Counted from the stretch's first letter, positions 34,782 to 44,425 are shown. The stretch: 64,000 nucleotides of DNA from an uncultured Poribacteria bacterium (GCA_951828515.1 OX639992.1:1240001-1304000), one strand, 5' to 3'. Notes: a model not told the origin generated them from the letters alone. Translations and numbers: made by a program.

Positions 34782-36935
34782 ATGATGAGGAACAATGATG
34801 CCGAATTAATTCGCCGCACGCTTGCAGGCGACGAAACCGCTTTCACCATGCTCGTGAAAAAATACCGTAAACATGTGCACACGCTTGCATGGCACAAAAT
34901 CGGCGATTTCCACATCGCTGAAGATATTACGCAGGAAACCTTCCTGCAAGTCTATAGAGATCTGGCAACCCTGAAAGAGCTGGATCGGTTCCCGGGGTGG
35001 TTGTATGTGGTTACAAACCATCGCTGTATTGCGTGGTTCCGTAAGAATCGACTGCATGTCCGATTAGTAGAGGGCATTAACATGGCGATGAAGGGAGAAG
35101 CAGCATATTCCCGATATGTAGCAGATGAACAAGCAAAAACCGCGACTGAGGCACAGCAAAAAGTCGTTAAACAGTTGCTTGCCAAGTTACAGGAGAGCGA
35201 ACGCACTGTGATGACCCTGTATTACTTTGGAGAGATGACGTGTGAAGAAATTAGTAAGTTTTTGGGGGTATCTGTAAATACAATTAAAAGTCGACTCAGT
35301 CGAGCGCGCCAACGTTTGAAGAAGGAAGAACCTATAATTCGAGAAGCGTTGGATAGCTTCCAACTGTCTGCAAATCTAACCGAAAATATCGTGCGAGAGA
35401 TCGCACATATCAAACCCGTTACGCCGTCCAAGGGCAAGCCGTTGATACCGTGGGCAATTGCGGCTTCAACTGTAACGGTGATATTACTAATGATAGGTGT
35501 AGGCAACCAATATCTTCTGCATTTTCAACACCCATATAGTTTTGAAGCGGAATCGGAACATACTATTGAAATCGTTGACGCACCTATCGTCCCTAACATG
35601 GATTCAAAACCGGATGTCCGGAGTCAGGCAGGGCGAACTCTGTCCAACGGTAAAAACGACAATACGGGTTCGCAGACTTCTGAAACGCTTTTGACCTCTA
35701 CTACCGGAGAGGATTCCGTGGTGGATCAGACAAACATAGAACTTTGCACGCAAAATTTAATTGCTATTGGCAAGGCGATTGAAACTCATCAGAAAGCACA
35801 CGATGATTTTCCTGAGTGGCTCTCAGATCTGTATCCCAAATATCTGGTAGATTCAAATGTTCTGACCTGTCCTGCGGATAAACACGGTGGGAAGGCAGGT
35901 CGTCCTTGGAACATAGATCCGAAAATGTCGGTGAGTTATGACTATCAGTTCTATCCCGAATATCGAGGGAAGAAAAGGGAACAACGTATGGTGTATGGCG
36001 ATGTCATGCCGCTTGTCCGCTGTCGGCATCACGCGAATGAAGATTTACATGTTTTGAACTTGAGCTTCTCTTATATGGTTTATAGGTCATCAGTGAATTG
36101 GGAGTATACGCCGGAAGATATGTATGGTAGCCATGAAGTAGCTATCACTGCTTTTGAAGAAACACTTCAACGACACCCTGATGATATGCGTTTCTTTTCG
36201 CTCTATCCGGGACTCGCCCGTCTCTACGTCAAAGTCGGAGACAAACCATCGGCGGATGTGTTTATTGAGCGGTTAAAGTCAGCCATGAAACTCGAAATTC
36301 CGAGTTATCGTACCCTATGGAACTTGTGGAACATACTTGTGATGATGGAACGATATGAGGATCTGCTTGAGATTTTTACGGCAGCCGAGCAGCAGGCCCC
36401 GAATGAGAGATTCATCCTTGAGAGACTTTCCTTCATTCATGAGAGGTTAGGCAATACCGAACTCGCCGAAGCGTATGGTCGCAAGTTTGATCCGAGATAC
36501 GAATTGCTTGGAATGCCTGTCCCTGACTTTTCCGCGACCGACCTTGATGGGAATCCGATTTCGCTTCGGGACTATCGTGGAAAAGTTGTTTTGCTCGACT
36601 TTTGGGTATTCTGGGATCCGCCCTGTGCTGTGAAAATGCCGGAGGTCAGGAAGATTTATGATATCTATAAAGATGACGGATTTGACATTATCGGTGTTAA
36701 TCTTGATGATGAGGAAGTGATCCTACAAAACTACGTTAAGGAAAACGACGTCCCTTGGCGACAGATTTTCGATCAGGGGGCTGGCGAGGATTCACTTGTG
36801 CAACACTATGGCATCGGCGATATTCCCGAAATGTGGCTCATTGATAGGAAAGGCAGATTAATTACACATAAAGCGAGAGGGGCGGATTTAGAGAGATTCG
36901 TCGCAGCGGCAGTGAAGGCGCAATCTGGAGACTAA
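34782..36935 (+). CDS. transmembrane ECF-type sigma factor with pseudopilin-like, helical-repeat and thioredoxin-like ectodomain
   Basis: A 717-residue fusion. Sigma regions 2 and 4 fill residues 1 to about 185: AEDITQETFLQVYRDL, GWLYVVTNHRCIAWF, SERTVMTLYYFGEMTCEEISK, SRLSRARQRL. One helix follows (about 222-244, PWAIAASTVTVILLMIGVGN), then PYSFEAESEHTIEIVD as in the paralogues. The ectodomain has a GspG/DUF1559-like segment (CTQNLIAIGKAIETHQKAH, VLTCPADKHGG), a helical TPR-like region and a TlpA-type thioredoxin (FSATDLDGNPISLRDYRGKV). The active site reads WDPPC (Asp612, Cys615), so the first cysteine of CxxC is missing. ATG 34782 follows TTGGAGG. A DUF5916 gene follows 47 bases later. Confidence 0.85.
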   Translation: MMRNNDAELIRRTLAGDETAFTMLVKKYRKHVHTLAWHKIGDFHIAEDITQETFLQVYRDLATLKELDRFPGWLYVVTNHRCIAWFRKNRLHVRLVEGINMAMKGEAAYSRYVADEQAKTATEAQQKVVKQLLAKLQESERTVMTLYYFGEMTCEEISKFLGVSVNTIKSRLSRARQRLKKEEPIIREALDSFQLSANLTENIVREIAHIKPVTPSKGKPLIPWAIAASTVTVILLMIGVGNQYLLHFQHPYSFEAESEHTIEIVDAPIVPNMDSKPDVRSQAGRTLSNGKNDNTGSQTSETLLTSTTGEDSVVDQTNIELCTQNLIAIGKAIETHQKAHDDFPEWLSDLYPKYLVDSNVLTCPADKHGGKAGRPWNIDPKMSVSYDYQFYPEYRGKKREQRMVYGDVMPLVRCRHHANEDLHVLNLSFSYMVYRSSVNWEYTPEDMYGSHEVAITAFEETLQRHPDDMRFFSLYPGLARLYVKVGDKPSADVFIERLKSAMKLEIPSYRTLWNLWNILVMMERYEDLLEIFTAAEQQAPNERFILERLSFIHERLGNTELAEAYGRKFDPRYELLGMPVPDFSATDLDGNPISLRDYRGKVVLLDFWVFWDPPCAVKMPEVRKIYDIYKDDGFDIIGVNLDDEEVILQNYVKENDVPWRQIFDQGAGEDSLVQHYGIGDIPEMWLIDRKGRLITHKARGADLERFVAAAVKAQSGD

Positions 36936-36982
36936 CCCAGAGTTGCTTCGCGTGATTTTTGGGTACTTTGGAAAATTGGAAA

Positions 36983-39214
36983 ATGACTTTATTATTCACG
37001 ATTGTTTTTATACTCTTTTCACTTGCTTCTTCGCTTTATGCCCATGAAAGGGACTTAGGACATCATGTGGCGAGAGCACATCCATTAGGGGAGACTCCTG
37101 CTCCCAACATTGATGGGATTTTAACTGACGCAGCGTGGCAAAAAGCCTTACCTGTTAGCGGCTTTGTTTGGAAGGATACTCCGGATAAACCGGCTTCTGA
37201 AGAAACGGTCGTTTATATTGTTTACGATCGACATCATTTGTACGTTGGATTCAGGTGTTACGATTCCGAGCCCCATAAAATTGTAAACCGTATCACCCGG
37301 CGCGGGGGTGATGTCTTCTATTCTGACGTTATATCTTTCTTTATCGACCCCTATCACGACCATCGGACCGGATATAAGTTTGTCAGCACGCCTGGCGGCG
37401 TGAAAGATGACAATTACCGCTACAATGATTCCGAAGTGGATTTCACATGGGAGGGAGTTTGGTGGGTTGAAGCACATATAGATAGCGAAGGCTGGACCGC
37501 TGAGTTTAAAATTCCGTTCAGCAACTTCCGCTTCTCTGATGCCAAAAAGCAGGTATGGGGCATCAACTTTGAACGACTTATCCGACGGAAAAGGGAAACG
37601 GACACTTGGAAGCCGCCTGGGGATCACGGCGGATTTTGGACGAGAATGTCCGCATTGGGACATTTGGTAGGGATAGAGGATATCCAATCGGCAAAGCAGG
37701 TGGAGATTTATCCGCACATCATAGGTGGAGGCACGGAAAGTGAGGGAACAGGCATAAGCAGTCAGTCAGATATAGGGCTTGACTTTCAATACAGACTCAC
37801 GAATAAACTTAGGATAAGTGGAACCGTCAATCCGGACTTTGCCCAAGTGGAGGCAGACCAATTGGAAATCAACTTAACTCGATTTCCCATCCGGTTTCCA
37901 GAAAAACGTCCATTTTTCATTCAGGGCAATAGCGTTTTCGCAACGCCTTTGGAACTTTACTACAGTCGGCGGATTGGTAGCAAGGGGGATATCCTGTGGG
38001 GCACTAATGCCACCGGCAAGATAGGAGATTACACCTTAGGGATCATTTCAAGTAGGACCGGAAACTGGGACTATTTTGGTCTCCAAAAGGGAACTGCATC
38101 GAGAGAAACCGCAGGATTCACCGTTCTCCGGGCAAAGCGGGATATTTTTGAAAAATCCAACGTTGGCATTTTATATGCAGGGAAGGAGATAGCTGAAGAA
38201 AACAGCCGTGTCATTGGCTTGGATACCAGTATTGCGAGAGGAGAAAACCTTATCTTGACTGGACAAATCGCCCAAAGTTGGGACCCTGAAAATAAGGAGT
38301 TACCTCGAGCATATTTCCTGACCATCACCAGAGGAACAGACATCTTTAACGCGGAAATCTCTATGGAGCGGATTGAGGCGGAGTTTTCGGTAAATCAAAC
38401 GGGTTACATCCAAAAGGAAGCTCATCGTGGCTGGCAGAGTGTCGGGACGCAACTGGAATACACCCCGCGTCTCGCTGTGTTAGGGCATGAAAAGTTCGTT
38501 ATAGGCACCGGAAGCCATCTATCCCAAGGACTCTACACCGACCCGTACTTCTCGAACTGGAAGCGTCAACATCCAAGCCTCCAAATGAATCCACAGTTTG
38601 ATTCAGATCTTTTACTTTGGTCGAACAGTGTTTGGTCGCGGGTGAAATTTCGGGAGTTATTTCTGGAGCGGGTTGACTTTATCTTCAATTATGCGAGAGA
38701 AGCGGAGTTGACAGAGGTTTTCTGGGCAAAAGAAGCAAAAATGATGTTTCGGACGGATACCGCCAAGCGATTTTTCACGACTTTGCAGATGGGTATAGGT
38801 AATTTCTATAATTTCTCCCAAAAGTATGTTGGAAAGCAGAGAAGCCTTGACATTCAAAGCACCTTGCGCCCGAAAAATAATCTGACTCTTGAATTAATGC
38901 TTGCAGTTGCCCAAACTTCAACCCCAGTCGGTGAAATAGATGGAGAATTTATTTCCAATTCCGTCCGAGTCACTTATCTTTTGACCAGGGACTTCTTTTT
39001 TCGGTTATCTACACAAGCCTTTTGGGGGCAAACACATTATAGCAAAAAAGAAACGGATCTTAGATATCTTATCAGTGGACTTATTGGCTGGGAATACAGT
39101 CCCAAAAGCCATTTCTTTCTGGCTTACAATGAAACTCGAGGGGGTTTGACAAGAAGGCTTCGGTTAGAAAATCGGGTCATCGTTGCCAAAGTTTCTTATC
39201 TGTGGAATCTCTAA
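36983..39214 (+). CDS. DUF5916-type protein with N-terminal CBM9-like domain, predicted outer-membrane barrel
   Basis: A 743-residue secreted protein. The signal peptide is MTLLFTIVFILFSLASSLYA with a good cleavage site (YA-HE). The CBM9-like domain is seen in IDGILTDAAWQKALPV, VVYIVYDRHHLYVGFRCYD and ISFFIDPYHDHRTGYKFV. The barrel region has NPDFAQVEADQLEINLTRF and FPEKRPFFIQGNSVF, like the copy at 17572-19782, and LYYSRRIGS. It ends IVAKVSYLWNL. ATG 36983 gives a proper signal peptide; an upstream TTG does not. It directly follows a transmembrane sigma factor and precedes an ABC-2 trio, an arrangement that resembles the 14.9-23 kb region. Confidence 0.82.
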   Translation: MTLLFTIVFILFSLASSLYAHERDLGHHVARAHPLGETPAPNIDGILTDAAWQKALPVSGFVWKDTPDKPASEETVVYIVYDRHHLYVGFRCYDSEPHKIVNRITRRGGDVFYSDVISFFIDPYHDHRTGYKFVSTPGGVKDDNYRYNDSEVDFTWEGVWWVEAHIDSEGWTAEFKIPFSNFRFSDAKKQVWGINFERLIRRKRETDTWKPPGDHGGFWTRMSALGHLVGIEDIQSAKQVEIYPHIIGGGTESEGTGISSQSDIGLDFQYRLTNKLRISGTVNPDFAQVEADQLEINLTRFPIRFPEKRPFFIQGNSVFATPLELYYSRRIGSKGDILWGTNATGKIGDYTLGIISSRTGNWDYFGLQKGTASRETAGFTVLRAKRDIFEKSNVGILYAGKEIAEENSRVIGLDTSIARGENLILTGQIAQSWDPENKELPRAYFLTITRGTDIFNAEISMERIEAEFSVNQTGYIQKEAHRGWQSVGTQLEYTPRLAVLGHEKFVIGTGSHLSQGLYTDPYFSNWKRQHPSLQMNPQFDSDLLLWSNSVWSRVKFRELFLERVDFIFNYAREAELTEVFWAKEAKMMFRTDTAKRFFTTLQMGIGNFYNFSQKYVGKQRSLDIQSTLRPKNNLTLELMLAVAQTSTPVGEIDGEFISNSVRVTYLLTRDFFFRLSTQAFWGQTHYSKKETDLRYLISGLIGWEYSPKSHFFLAYNETRGGLTRRLRLENRVIVAKVSYLWNL

Positions 39215-39238
39215 CATTTTATATTGGAACAGATCGCA

Positions 39239-40060
39239 ATGGCACACTTCAGAAAATTTTGGATACGCTTCAGAATTTACACGCGGTTTAGCAAAATCCG
39301 TTTTATTGATCGATTAAGCTACCGTGCCCATTTTTTCTTAGTCTTAACGGAATATCTTCTGATAATAATTGTCAATTATTTTCTCTGGAAGGCAATCTTG
39401 GCGGATGGTAGAACAATTCGTGGGTATACCTTAGAGGACATGGTCACATACGTAGCGATTGCCGGTGTATTTCGGTTTATTATCAATGAACTTTCCGGGG
39501 GGATTTCTCGTGAGATGAGCGGTCAGTATCATAGTGGAGAACTCATTATGAATCTCTTAAAGCCTGTGAGTTATCAGCTATACATATATTTTCGGGCTTT
39601 TGGAGGTATTCTCTTTCAACTTCTTTTTAGAGGTGCTACCGTCTTAACGATCTGGGCGTTATGGGTTGGATTGACACCCCCCGATAGCCCAGTGCCATTC
39701 ATTATGAGTCTGATATTCGGAGTTTTGATTTACGCTGGAATTGCTTTTTTGGTCGGTCTCACGACTTTCCATATAGAAAATAATGCGGGCGTTCTCTTTG
39801 CTACAACCGCGAGCATTGAACTGCTATCAGGGACCTTGATACCGTTGGTAATGTTTCCGAGCTGGATGGTTTCAATATTAGATTACCTGCCATTCAAAAT
39901 GATTTTCTATATACCGATGCAGATCTATTTGGGTCGATTAGGTGTCGAAGAAACAGTTAGTGCGTTGACTGTCCAAGTCATTTGGGCATCTACCTTATCC
40001 ATAGCCGGATTCTTTTTGTTCAAGACCTCGGTGCGAAAACTGACCATACAAGGGGGTTAA
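39239..40060 (+). CDS. ABC-2 type permease (ABC2_membrane_6-like), first of pair
   Basis: A 273-residue membrane protein with about six helices, for example FFLVLTEYLLIIIVNYFLW, FIMSLIFGVLIYAGIAFLVG and FATTASIELLSGTLIPLVMF. The HSGELIMNLLKPVSYQLYIYF loop is a family signature, matching RTGEIVMDMMKPTDFQLYLF in the protein at 15881-16687. The ATG at 39239 is used; a TTG at 39224 is possible. It lies 24 bases downstream of a DUF5916 gene. The second permease follows after five bases. Confidence 0.85.
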   Translation: MAHFRKFWIRFRIYTRFSKIRFIDRLSYRAHFFLVLTEYLLIIIVNYFLWKAILADGRTIRGYTLEDMVTYVAIAGVFRFIINELSGGISREMSGQYHSGELIMNLLKPVSYQLYIYFRAFGGILFQLLFRGATVLTIWALWVGLTPPDSPVPFIMSLIFGVLIYAGIAFLVGLTTFHIENNAGVLFATTASIELLSGTLIPLVMFPSWMVSILDYLPFKMIFYIPMQIYLGRLGVEETVSALTVQVIWASTLSIAGFFLFKTSVRKLTIQGG

Positions 40061-40065
40061 ATTTT

Positions 40066-40875
40066 ATGTCGATGCCTCGATTCTTCTTTTATGGGAAAAT
40101 TTATCTTCGTTACTTTGGACAGTATTTCAAAGGTAGACTCGCCTATCGAGCAGATATTCTGATTCAGATGGTGTTTGCCCTCTCGACTCAGATCACTTCT
40201 CTGATTTTTATTTTAATAATCTTCAACCATATTCCGGATATCAATGGCTGGCGTTATGGGGAGATTCTTTTTATTTATGGGTTTGCCCAAACCTCAATTG
40301 CGTTGTTTTCGATGTTCTTTTCAAATCTAATCCAGTTGGGACGCTTTTACATTCTTGATGGAAATTTTGATCGCGTGTTGCTTCGCCCATTGCCGCCTCT
40401 GTTCCAGATTATCATTGAGCGATTGGACATCGGCTCGTTTTCTACCTTGGCGATGGGAGTCGGTGCTCTATTGTACGCTGCTGCGAAGTTAAATATGTCA
40501 TTATCTGTCTTTGAGTGCCTCATCTTTTTCGGGCTGGTACTCTCAGCGACCCTCATTTTTACAGGGTTGGTGCTTATTTTGGTGAGTTTAACTTTCTGGA
40601 TAAAGGACCCAACAGGGGCACTCGCCTGGCCCTTAATGACTGTCCGTGAATTCGCGAAATATCCGATTACCATTTACAGCCCGGCGTTACAAGTGTTCCT
40701 GAGTTGGATATTGCCTTTGGCATTTACTTCCTTTTATCCCGCAACGCTCTTTTTAGACAGACAGGATTACGTCCTTTACGCCTACCTAACCCCTGTCATC
40801 GCTCTGCTGGTCTCGGGAATAGGGACTCTGATATGGAATCTGGGATTGCGAAGGTACGAAAGTTCGGGTTCTTAA
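40066..40875 (+). CDS. ABC-2 type permease (ABC2_membrane_6-like), second of pair
   Basis: A 269-residue membrane protein with about six hydrophobic helices. It contains GNFDRVLLRPLPPLFQIII (family loop; compare GEFDRFLLKPVNPLFLLI at 16691-17497) and ends RRYESSGS. ATG 40066 follows AAGGGGG by nine bases. It pairs with the permease just upstream and the ATPase 19 bases downstream. In this trio the ATPase comes last, whereas in the 14.9-17.5 kb trio it comes first. Confidence 0.85.
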   Translation: MSMPRFFFYGKIYLRYFGQYFKGRLAYRADILIQMVFALSTQITSLIFILIIFNHIPDINGWRYGEILFIYGFAQTSIALFSMFFSNLIQLGRFYILDGNFDRVLLRPLPPLFQIIIERLDIGSFSTLAMGVGALLYAAAKLNMSLSVFECLIFFGLVLSATLIFTGLVLILVSLTFWIKDPTGALAWPLMTVREFAKYPITIYSPALQVFLSWILPLAFTSFYPATLFLDRQDYVLYAYLTPVIALLVSGIGTLIWNLGLRRYESSGS

Positions 40876-40894
40876 TGATTGGGAGGAGTTTCTG

Positions 40895-41896
40895 ATGGCT
40901 TTAATAGAGGTCCAAAACCTAACCAAAAGTTATAAAACATTCAAGCGAAAGGAAGGATTAAAAGGGGCTTTCATCAACCTTTTTAGAAGGGAATACGAAT
41001 TCGTTCAGGCGGTAGATAACATTAACTTCCATGTTGAGCAGGGAGAAATCCTCGGTTACATCGGACCCAACGGTGCTGGCAAATCAACGACGATTAAAAT
41101 CCTAACAGGAATCCTCACCCCAACGGACGGAAAAGTGACGGTGAATGGGCTTGTGCCTTATAAACAGAGACAACAACATGTGAAAAATATTGGTGTTGTT
41201 TTTGGACAACGCACCCAACTATGGTGGGATATAGCTGTTATTGAAGCGTTTACTCTGCTCAGAGACATCTATGAAGTCAGCAAAACGGATTTCCAAGAGC
41301 AGCTAAAAAAGTTTGACGAGGTATTAGGTATCGGTCCCTTACTTCACATCCCTGTCCGAAAATTAAGCCTGGGACAGAGAGTTCGGTGTGACATCGCTGC
41401 TTCTTTATTACATAATCCACCCGTTGTTTTTTTGGATGAACCCACGATTGGACTCGATGTTGCAGTGAAATCGAATATTCGGGAATTCATTAAAGAGATG
41501 AATGCGAGTCTCGGAACAACTATGATCTTAACGACACACGACCTCAGTGACATCGAGTACCTCTGCCAAAGAAGTCTCATCATTGATCAAGGGAAGATTA
41601 TCTTTGATGGAGACCTACAAAAGGCAAAAGATGAATTAGCCAGAGAACGAAAAATTCAGGTCGATCTTTATGAGCGCGTTGATATAGACGGCATTCGTGA
41701 GCAACTCAAGATTGCTAAGCTTGAATTCACAAGGCGAAACGATTACTCTTTAACCATTTCTTTTGATAAAGATGAGATCTCAGCAATCGATATCATTCAA
41801 AAAATCTTGGATCATCTCCATCCGCGTGACATAAAGATTGAAGAACCAACGATCGAAACTGTTGTAAAAGAAATATACCAAAAGAAATCCTTCTGA
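40895..41896 (+). CDS. ABC-2 type transporter ATP-binding protein
   Basis: A 333-residue ATPase. Walker A is GPNGAGKSTT (about 56-65), followed by VFGQRTQLWWD, signature LSLGQRVRCD (about 155-164), Walker B VVFLDEPTIGLD and switch TTHDLSD. It shares the FKRKEGLKGAFINLFRREYE insertion and the long C-terminal extension with the ATPase at 14899-15897, so the two trios are true paralogues. ATG 40895 follows GGGAGGAG. A 266-base gap with an IS insertion follows. Confidence 0.92.
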   Translation: MALIEVQNLTKSYKTFKRKEGLKGAFINLFRREYEFVQAVDNINFHVEQGEILGYIGPNGAGKSTTIKILTGILTPTDGKVTVNGLVPYKQRQQHVKNIGVVFGQRTQLWWDIAVIEAFTLLRDIYEVSKTDFQEQLKKFDEVLGIGPLLHIPVRKLSLGQRVRCDIAASLLHNPPVVFLDEPTIGLDVAVKSNIREFIKEMNASLGTTMILTTHDLSDIEYLCQRSLIIDQGKIIFDGDLQKAKDELARERKIQVDLYERVDIDGIREQLKIAKLEFTRRNDYSLTISFDKDEISAIDIIQKILDHLHPRDIKIEEPTIETVVKEIYQKKSF

Positions 41897-42162
41897 GCAC
41901 AAGTCGTTGAAATGTAGGATTAATTTTGGGGCGAATGACAGCTGACATACTCCTCACAGCGCAAGCGACTCAAGCGGTCTTGCTCCGTCAAACGCGAAAT
42001 TCGAGCCATTCTGTGCACTTTTTGCCGCGAATTTCCAGAGTTGATAGCCAAATTTTCTGATGCATTTTTCCCCGTGTAGGTTATACTTTCTATTCCGTCA
42101 TGTTTCACACAGGAAATCGAAAAAATTAGTATTTTTTCTAAAGGTGCAACTTTTCGACCCCC
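41897..42162. other. intergenic region flanking the insertion sequence
   Basis: About 266 bases between the ABC ATPase and the IS4-type element. It holds GGTGCAACTTTTCGACCCCC at 42143-42162, which is repeated immediately beyond the other end of the element. Otherwise no gene or clear signal was seen. Confidence 0.5.
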
Positions 42163-43630
42163 CATAGGTGTCAATTTAGGGATTTTCCGTAGCCTCTTGG
42201 AGTTTCCGCCATGTTGTATTTTTTCCAGTGCTTCTCTGGAAAGTGCCTCCATTTTCAAAGGCACGCTTTATGTCTTTCAAGGTTTCAAGGAGTGCTGTTT
42301 TTGCGTGATGAAAACTCAAAGCGATCAGCCTCGCATAGCCTGCGATATACGTTGCGGTTTTGATGAAACTGTGTTGTATGTGTCGGTATCCTGTGCCTAA
42401 CATGACGGCATTTTGGATGAGTATGGCAATGAGTTTGGCATAGATTTCAGAGAGGATGCGATAGGGTTTCTGACTCCGGGAGACCTGAAGTTTTGAGATG
42501 CTTTTGAAACCCTTAAACATGAGTTCAATCTGCCATCGGATCCCGACTATGATGCCTATCTGTTTGGGTGTGAGTTGATCCGCCTCGATATTGGTAATAT
42601 AGAGGTTGTATCCAGCGAGGCGTAAGAGTGTTTTTGAGGGGGTTTGTGCCTTGCGTTTGGCACGGTATCGGATGGAGCGTCGGCGTTTATCGGTTTCTGC
42701 TTCGGAGAGGCGTTCAGCGATGAGAGATGCCGGAAGTCGCTTTGTTTTCCCGATACGGATGGACTTGCGGATGTGGGTGTTTTCTTCGCCTCTGAGCATG
42801 TTTTGTAAATCGAGGGGTTCCCCGGTGTCATCAGACAGATACGAGTTGGCTTTCAACCGAGAGATCCAATAGATGCCGTTTTGCGTGAGTTTCTCAAGTT
42901 CATCAAGCGAAAAGTAAGCGAGGTCTGCGAGGCGTAAACTTCCCTGGGGCAGGGGCGGTGCTGCTTTTGCGGCGGTACTATCAGCCGTCATACCGTCGGT
43001 AAGGTGAAACTGCTGAAAGCCCCCGGTAAGCACATCAAAGCAGAGATGCAGTTTCAAAGCGGCTTTATGCGGATGATTCTTCTTCGGGGGTCCTTTCCAC
43101 GTCTCATGGAGTTCATCGGGCAGGGAGATCCACGTCGAATCTTGAACGTAAACACCCGTAAACGCCTCAAGTAAAGGCAGGGCCTCGGGGGGACTCGCAA
43201 CTTCAAGCATCTGTGGAATGGCTGCCTCAAGGGTGCGTTTGAACATTTCAGCCGTTTCGGGGGTCAGCCGTTGCGCAAGGGAAACCTGCCGGCTGACCTG
43301 TATACCGAGCGTCGCAGCCGTTTCGGTAAGGTGCTGATAACTCGCTTCAGGGTGTTCCAACCACCCGAAGACCAGCGTTTGGGCTAACGCACTGCCTGTG
43401 AGTTTGCGTTTTCTTTTCACGCACCCGGTCTGCGGTGCGACTTCAGCGGGAACGGTTTGAAGAATCATTTGCATTTTTTCGGGAACCTGTTGTAAAATGG
43501 ACATTGGAAATACCTCTTTTTTTGTAGAATAAACACCTAAAATCTTTTCTACATTATACAAGAGGTATTTCTGTTTTACAGCATTTTTTCACATCAAAAG
43601 CATACTTATTTCTACTAAATTGACACCTAT
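42163..43630 (-). mobile_element. IS4-type insertion sequence with 16-base terminal inverted repeats
   Basis: The element has perfect terminal inverted repeats: ATAGGTGTCAATTTAG at 42164-42179 and its complement CTAAATTGACACCTAT at 43615-43630. Between them lies one DDE transposase on the minus strand. Both sides are flanked by the same 20 bases (42143-42162 and 43631-43650), an unusually long direct repeat for a target duplication. A single extra C at 42163 makes the left boundary uncertain by one base. Length is about 1.47 kb. Confidence 0.85.
42176..43504 (-). CDS. IS4-family DDE transposase
   Basis: A 442-residue transposase that cuts and joins the element's ends. The DDE residues are visible: VYVQDSTWISLP (first Asp), LRLADLAYFS (second Asp) and IRWQIELMFKGFKS, the Y-(2)-R-(3)-E-(6)-K-like end with the Glu. 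The start ATG at 43504 has AAGAGG upstream on the minus strand; an ORF extension to 43561 lies outside the expected protein. The frame is intact, so the element may still be active. It lies inside its inverted repeats, about 200 bases upstream of a shortened sigma factor gene. Confidence 0.88.
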   Translation of the reverse strand: MSILQQVPEKMQMILQTVPAEVAPQTGCVKRKRKLTGSALAQTLVFGWLEHPEASYQHLTETAATLGIQVSRQVSLAQRLTPETAEMFKRTLEAAIPQMLEVASPPEALPLLEAFTGVYVQDSTWISLPDELHETWKGPPKKNHPHKAALKLHLCFDVLTGGFQQFHLTDGMTADSTAAKAAPPLPQGSLRLADLAYFSLDELEKLTQNGIYWISRLKANSYLSDDTGEPLDLQNMLRGEENTHIRKSIRIGKTKRLPASLIAERLSEAETDKRRRSIRYRAKRKAQTPSKTLLRLAGYNLYITNIEADQLTPKQIGIIVGIRWQIELMFKGFKSISKLQVSRSQKPYRILSEIYAKLIAILIQNAVMLGTGYRHIQHSFIKTATYIAGYARLIALSFHHAKTALLETLKDIKRAFENGGTFQRSTGKNTTWRKLQEATENP

Positions 43631-43698
43631 GGTGCAACTTTTCGACCCCCAATTTTCGTCTTTAATCACGAAAGAAAGTTTTTTTATGGAGGTACGGC

Positions 43699-44397
43699 AT
43701 GCAACATAACGATGATAAGTTAGTTCAACTCACTTTGGAAGGCGATCATCATGCTTTTGCCGCTTTGGTAGAGAAATATCAATCGCAGATTCACGCGCTT
43801 GTCTGGAGAAGAATCGGCGATTTTCACATCGCAGAAGACATTACGCAGGAGGTTTTTCTCACGGCGTATCAAAAACTCGCTACGCTGACACACCCAGACC
43901 GATTTGCAAAATGGCTCTATGTTATCGCCAACAACCTCTGCGTCACGTGGCTCCGAAAACAAGCCACTCAACCGCAACTGCAGTCACTAACATCAACCGA
44001 TCCGGAAGAACTCGCAGAATTGTGTTATGCCGAGTATACAGGACAACAGCAGAAGGAAAGGGGAAGGGAATCGGATCGCGCCTTGATTCAAAAACTCCTT
44101 GATAAACTCCGAGAGGCTGACCGGACAGTGATCCGTCTTTACTATCTCGCTGAAATGACCTGCGAGGAGATTAGCAAGTTTTTGGGCGTATCTCAGAACA
44201 CAATTAAGAGCCGCCTGAGCCGTGCGCGGAAGCGATTAAAAAAGCAGGCTGAATCGATTGAACAAACGCTCTGTAGTTTCCGATTGTCTTTTAATTTCAT
44301 GGAAACATTCTTCGTGAATTTGGTATTCCCAAGTTTCGGAATGCAGCTAAATCCAGTCAAATCTTGCAGTTTCTATTCATCCGAATACTACCTATAA
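43699..44397 (+). CDS. ECF-type sigma factor, shortened (no membrane helix)
   Basis: A 232-residue protein whose first 185 residues match the sigma parts of the three transmembrane sigma factors here: HAFAALVEKYQSQIHALVW, AEDITQEVFLTAYQKL, KWLYVIANNLCVTWL, DRTVIRLYYLAEMTCEEIS and SRLSRARKRL. After SFRLSFN it no longer follows them. Where the others have ...PLIPWAI.. and a helix, it ends within 40 unrelated residues (SSEYYL). I infer an old truncation of a transmembrane sigma factor; it may act as a free cytoplasmic sigma or be decaying. An IS4-type element lies 68 bases upstream, and a broken DUF5916 gene lies downstream. Confidence 0.78.
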   Translation: MQHNDDKLVQLTLEGDHHAFAALVEKYQSQIHALVWRRIGDFHIAEDITQEVFLTAYQKLATLTHPDRFAKWLYVIANNLCVTWLRKQATQPQLQSLTSTDPEELAELCYAEYTGQQQKERGRESDRALIQKLLDKLREADRTVIRLYYLAEMTCEEISKFLGVSQNTIKSRLSRARKRLKKQAESIEQTLCSFRLSFNFMETFFVNLVFPSFGMQLNPVKSCSFYSSEYYL

Positions 44398-44425
44398 CAG
44401 ATTTTAGTACTTAGAGAGGAGAAAG

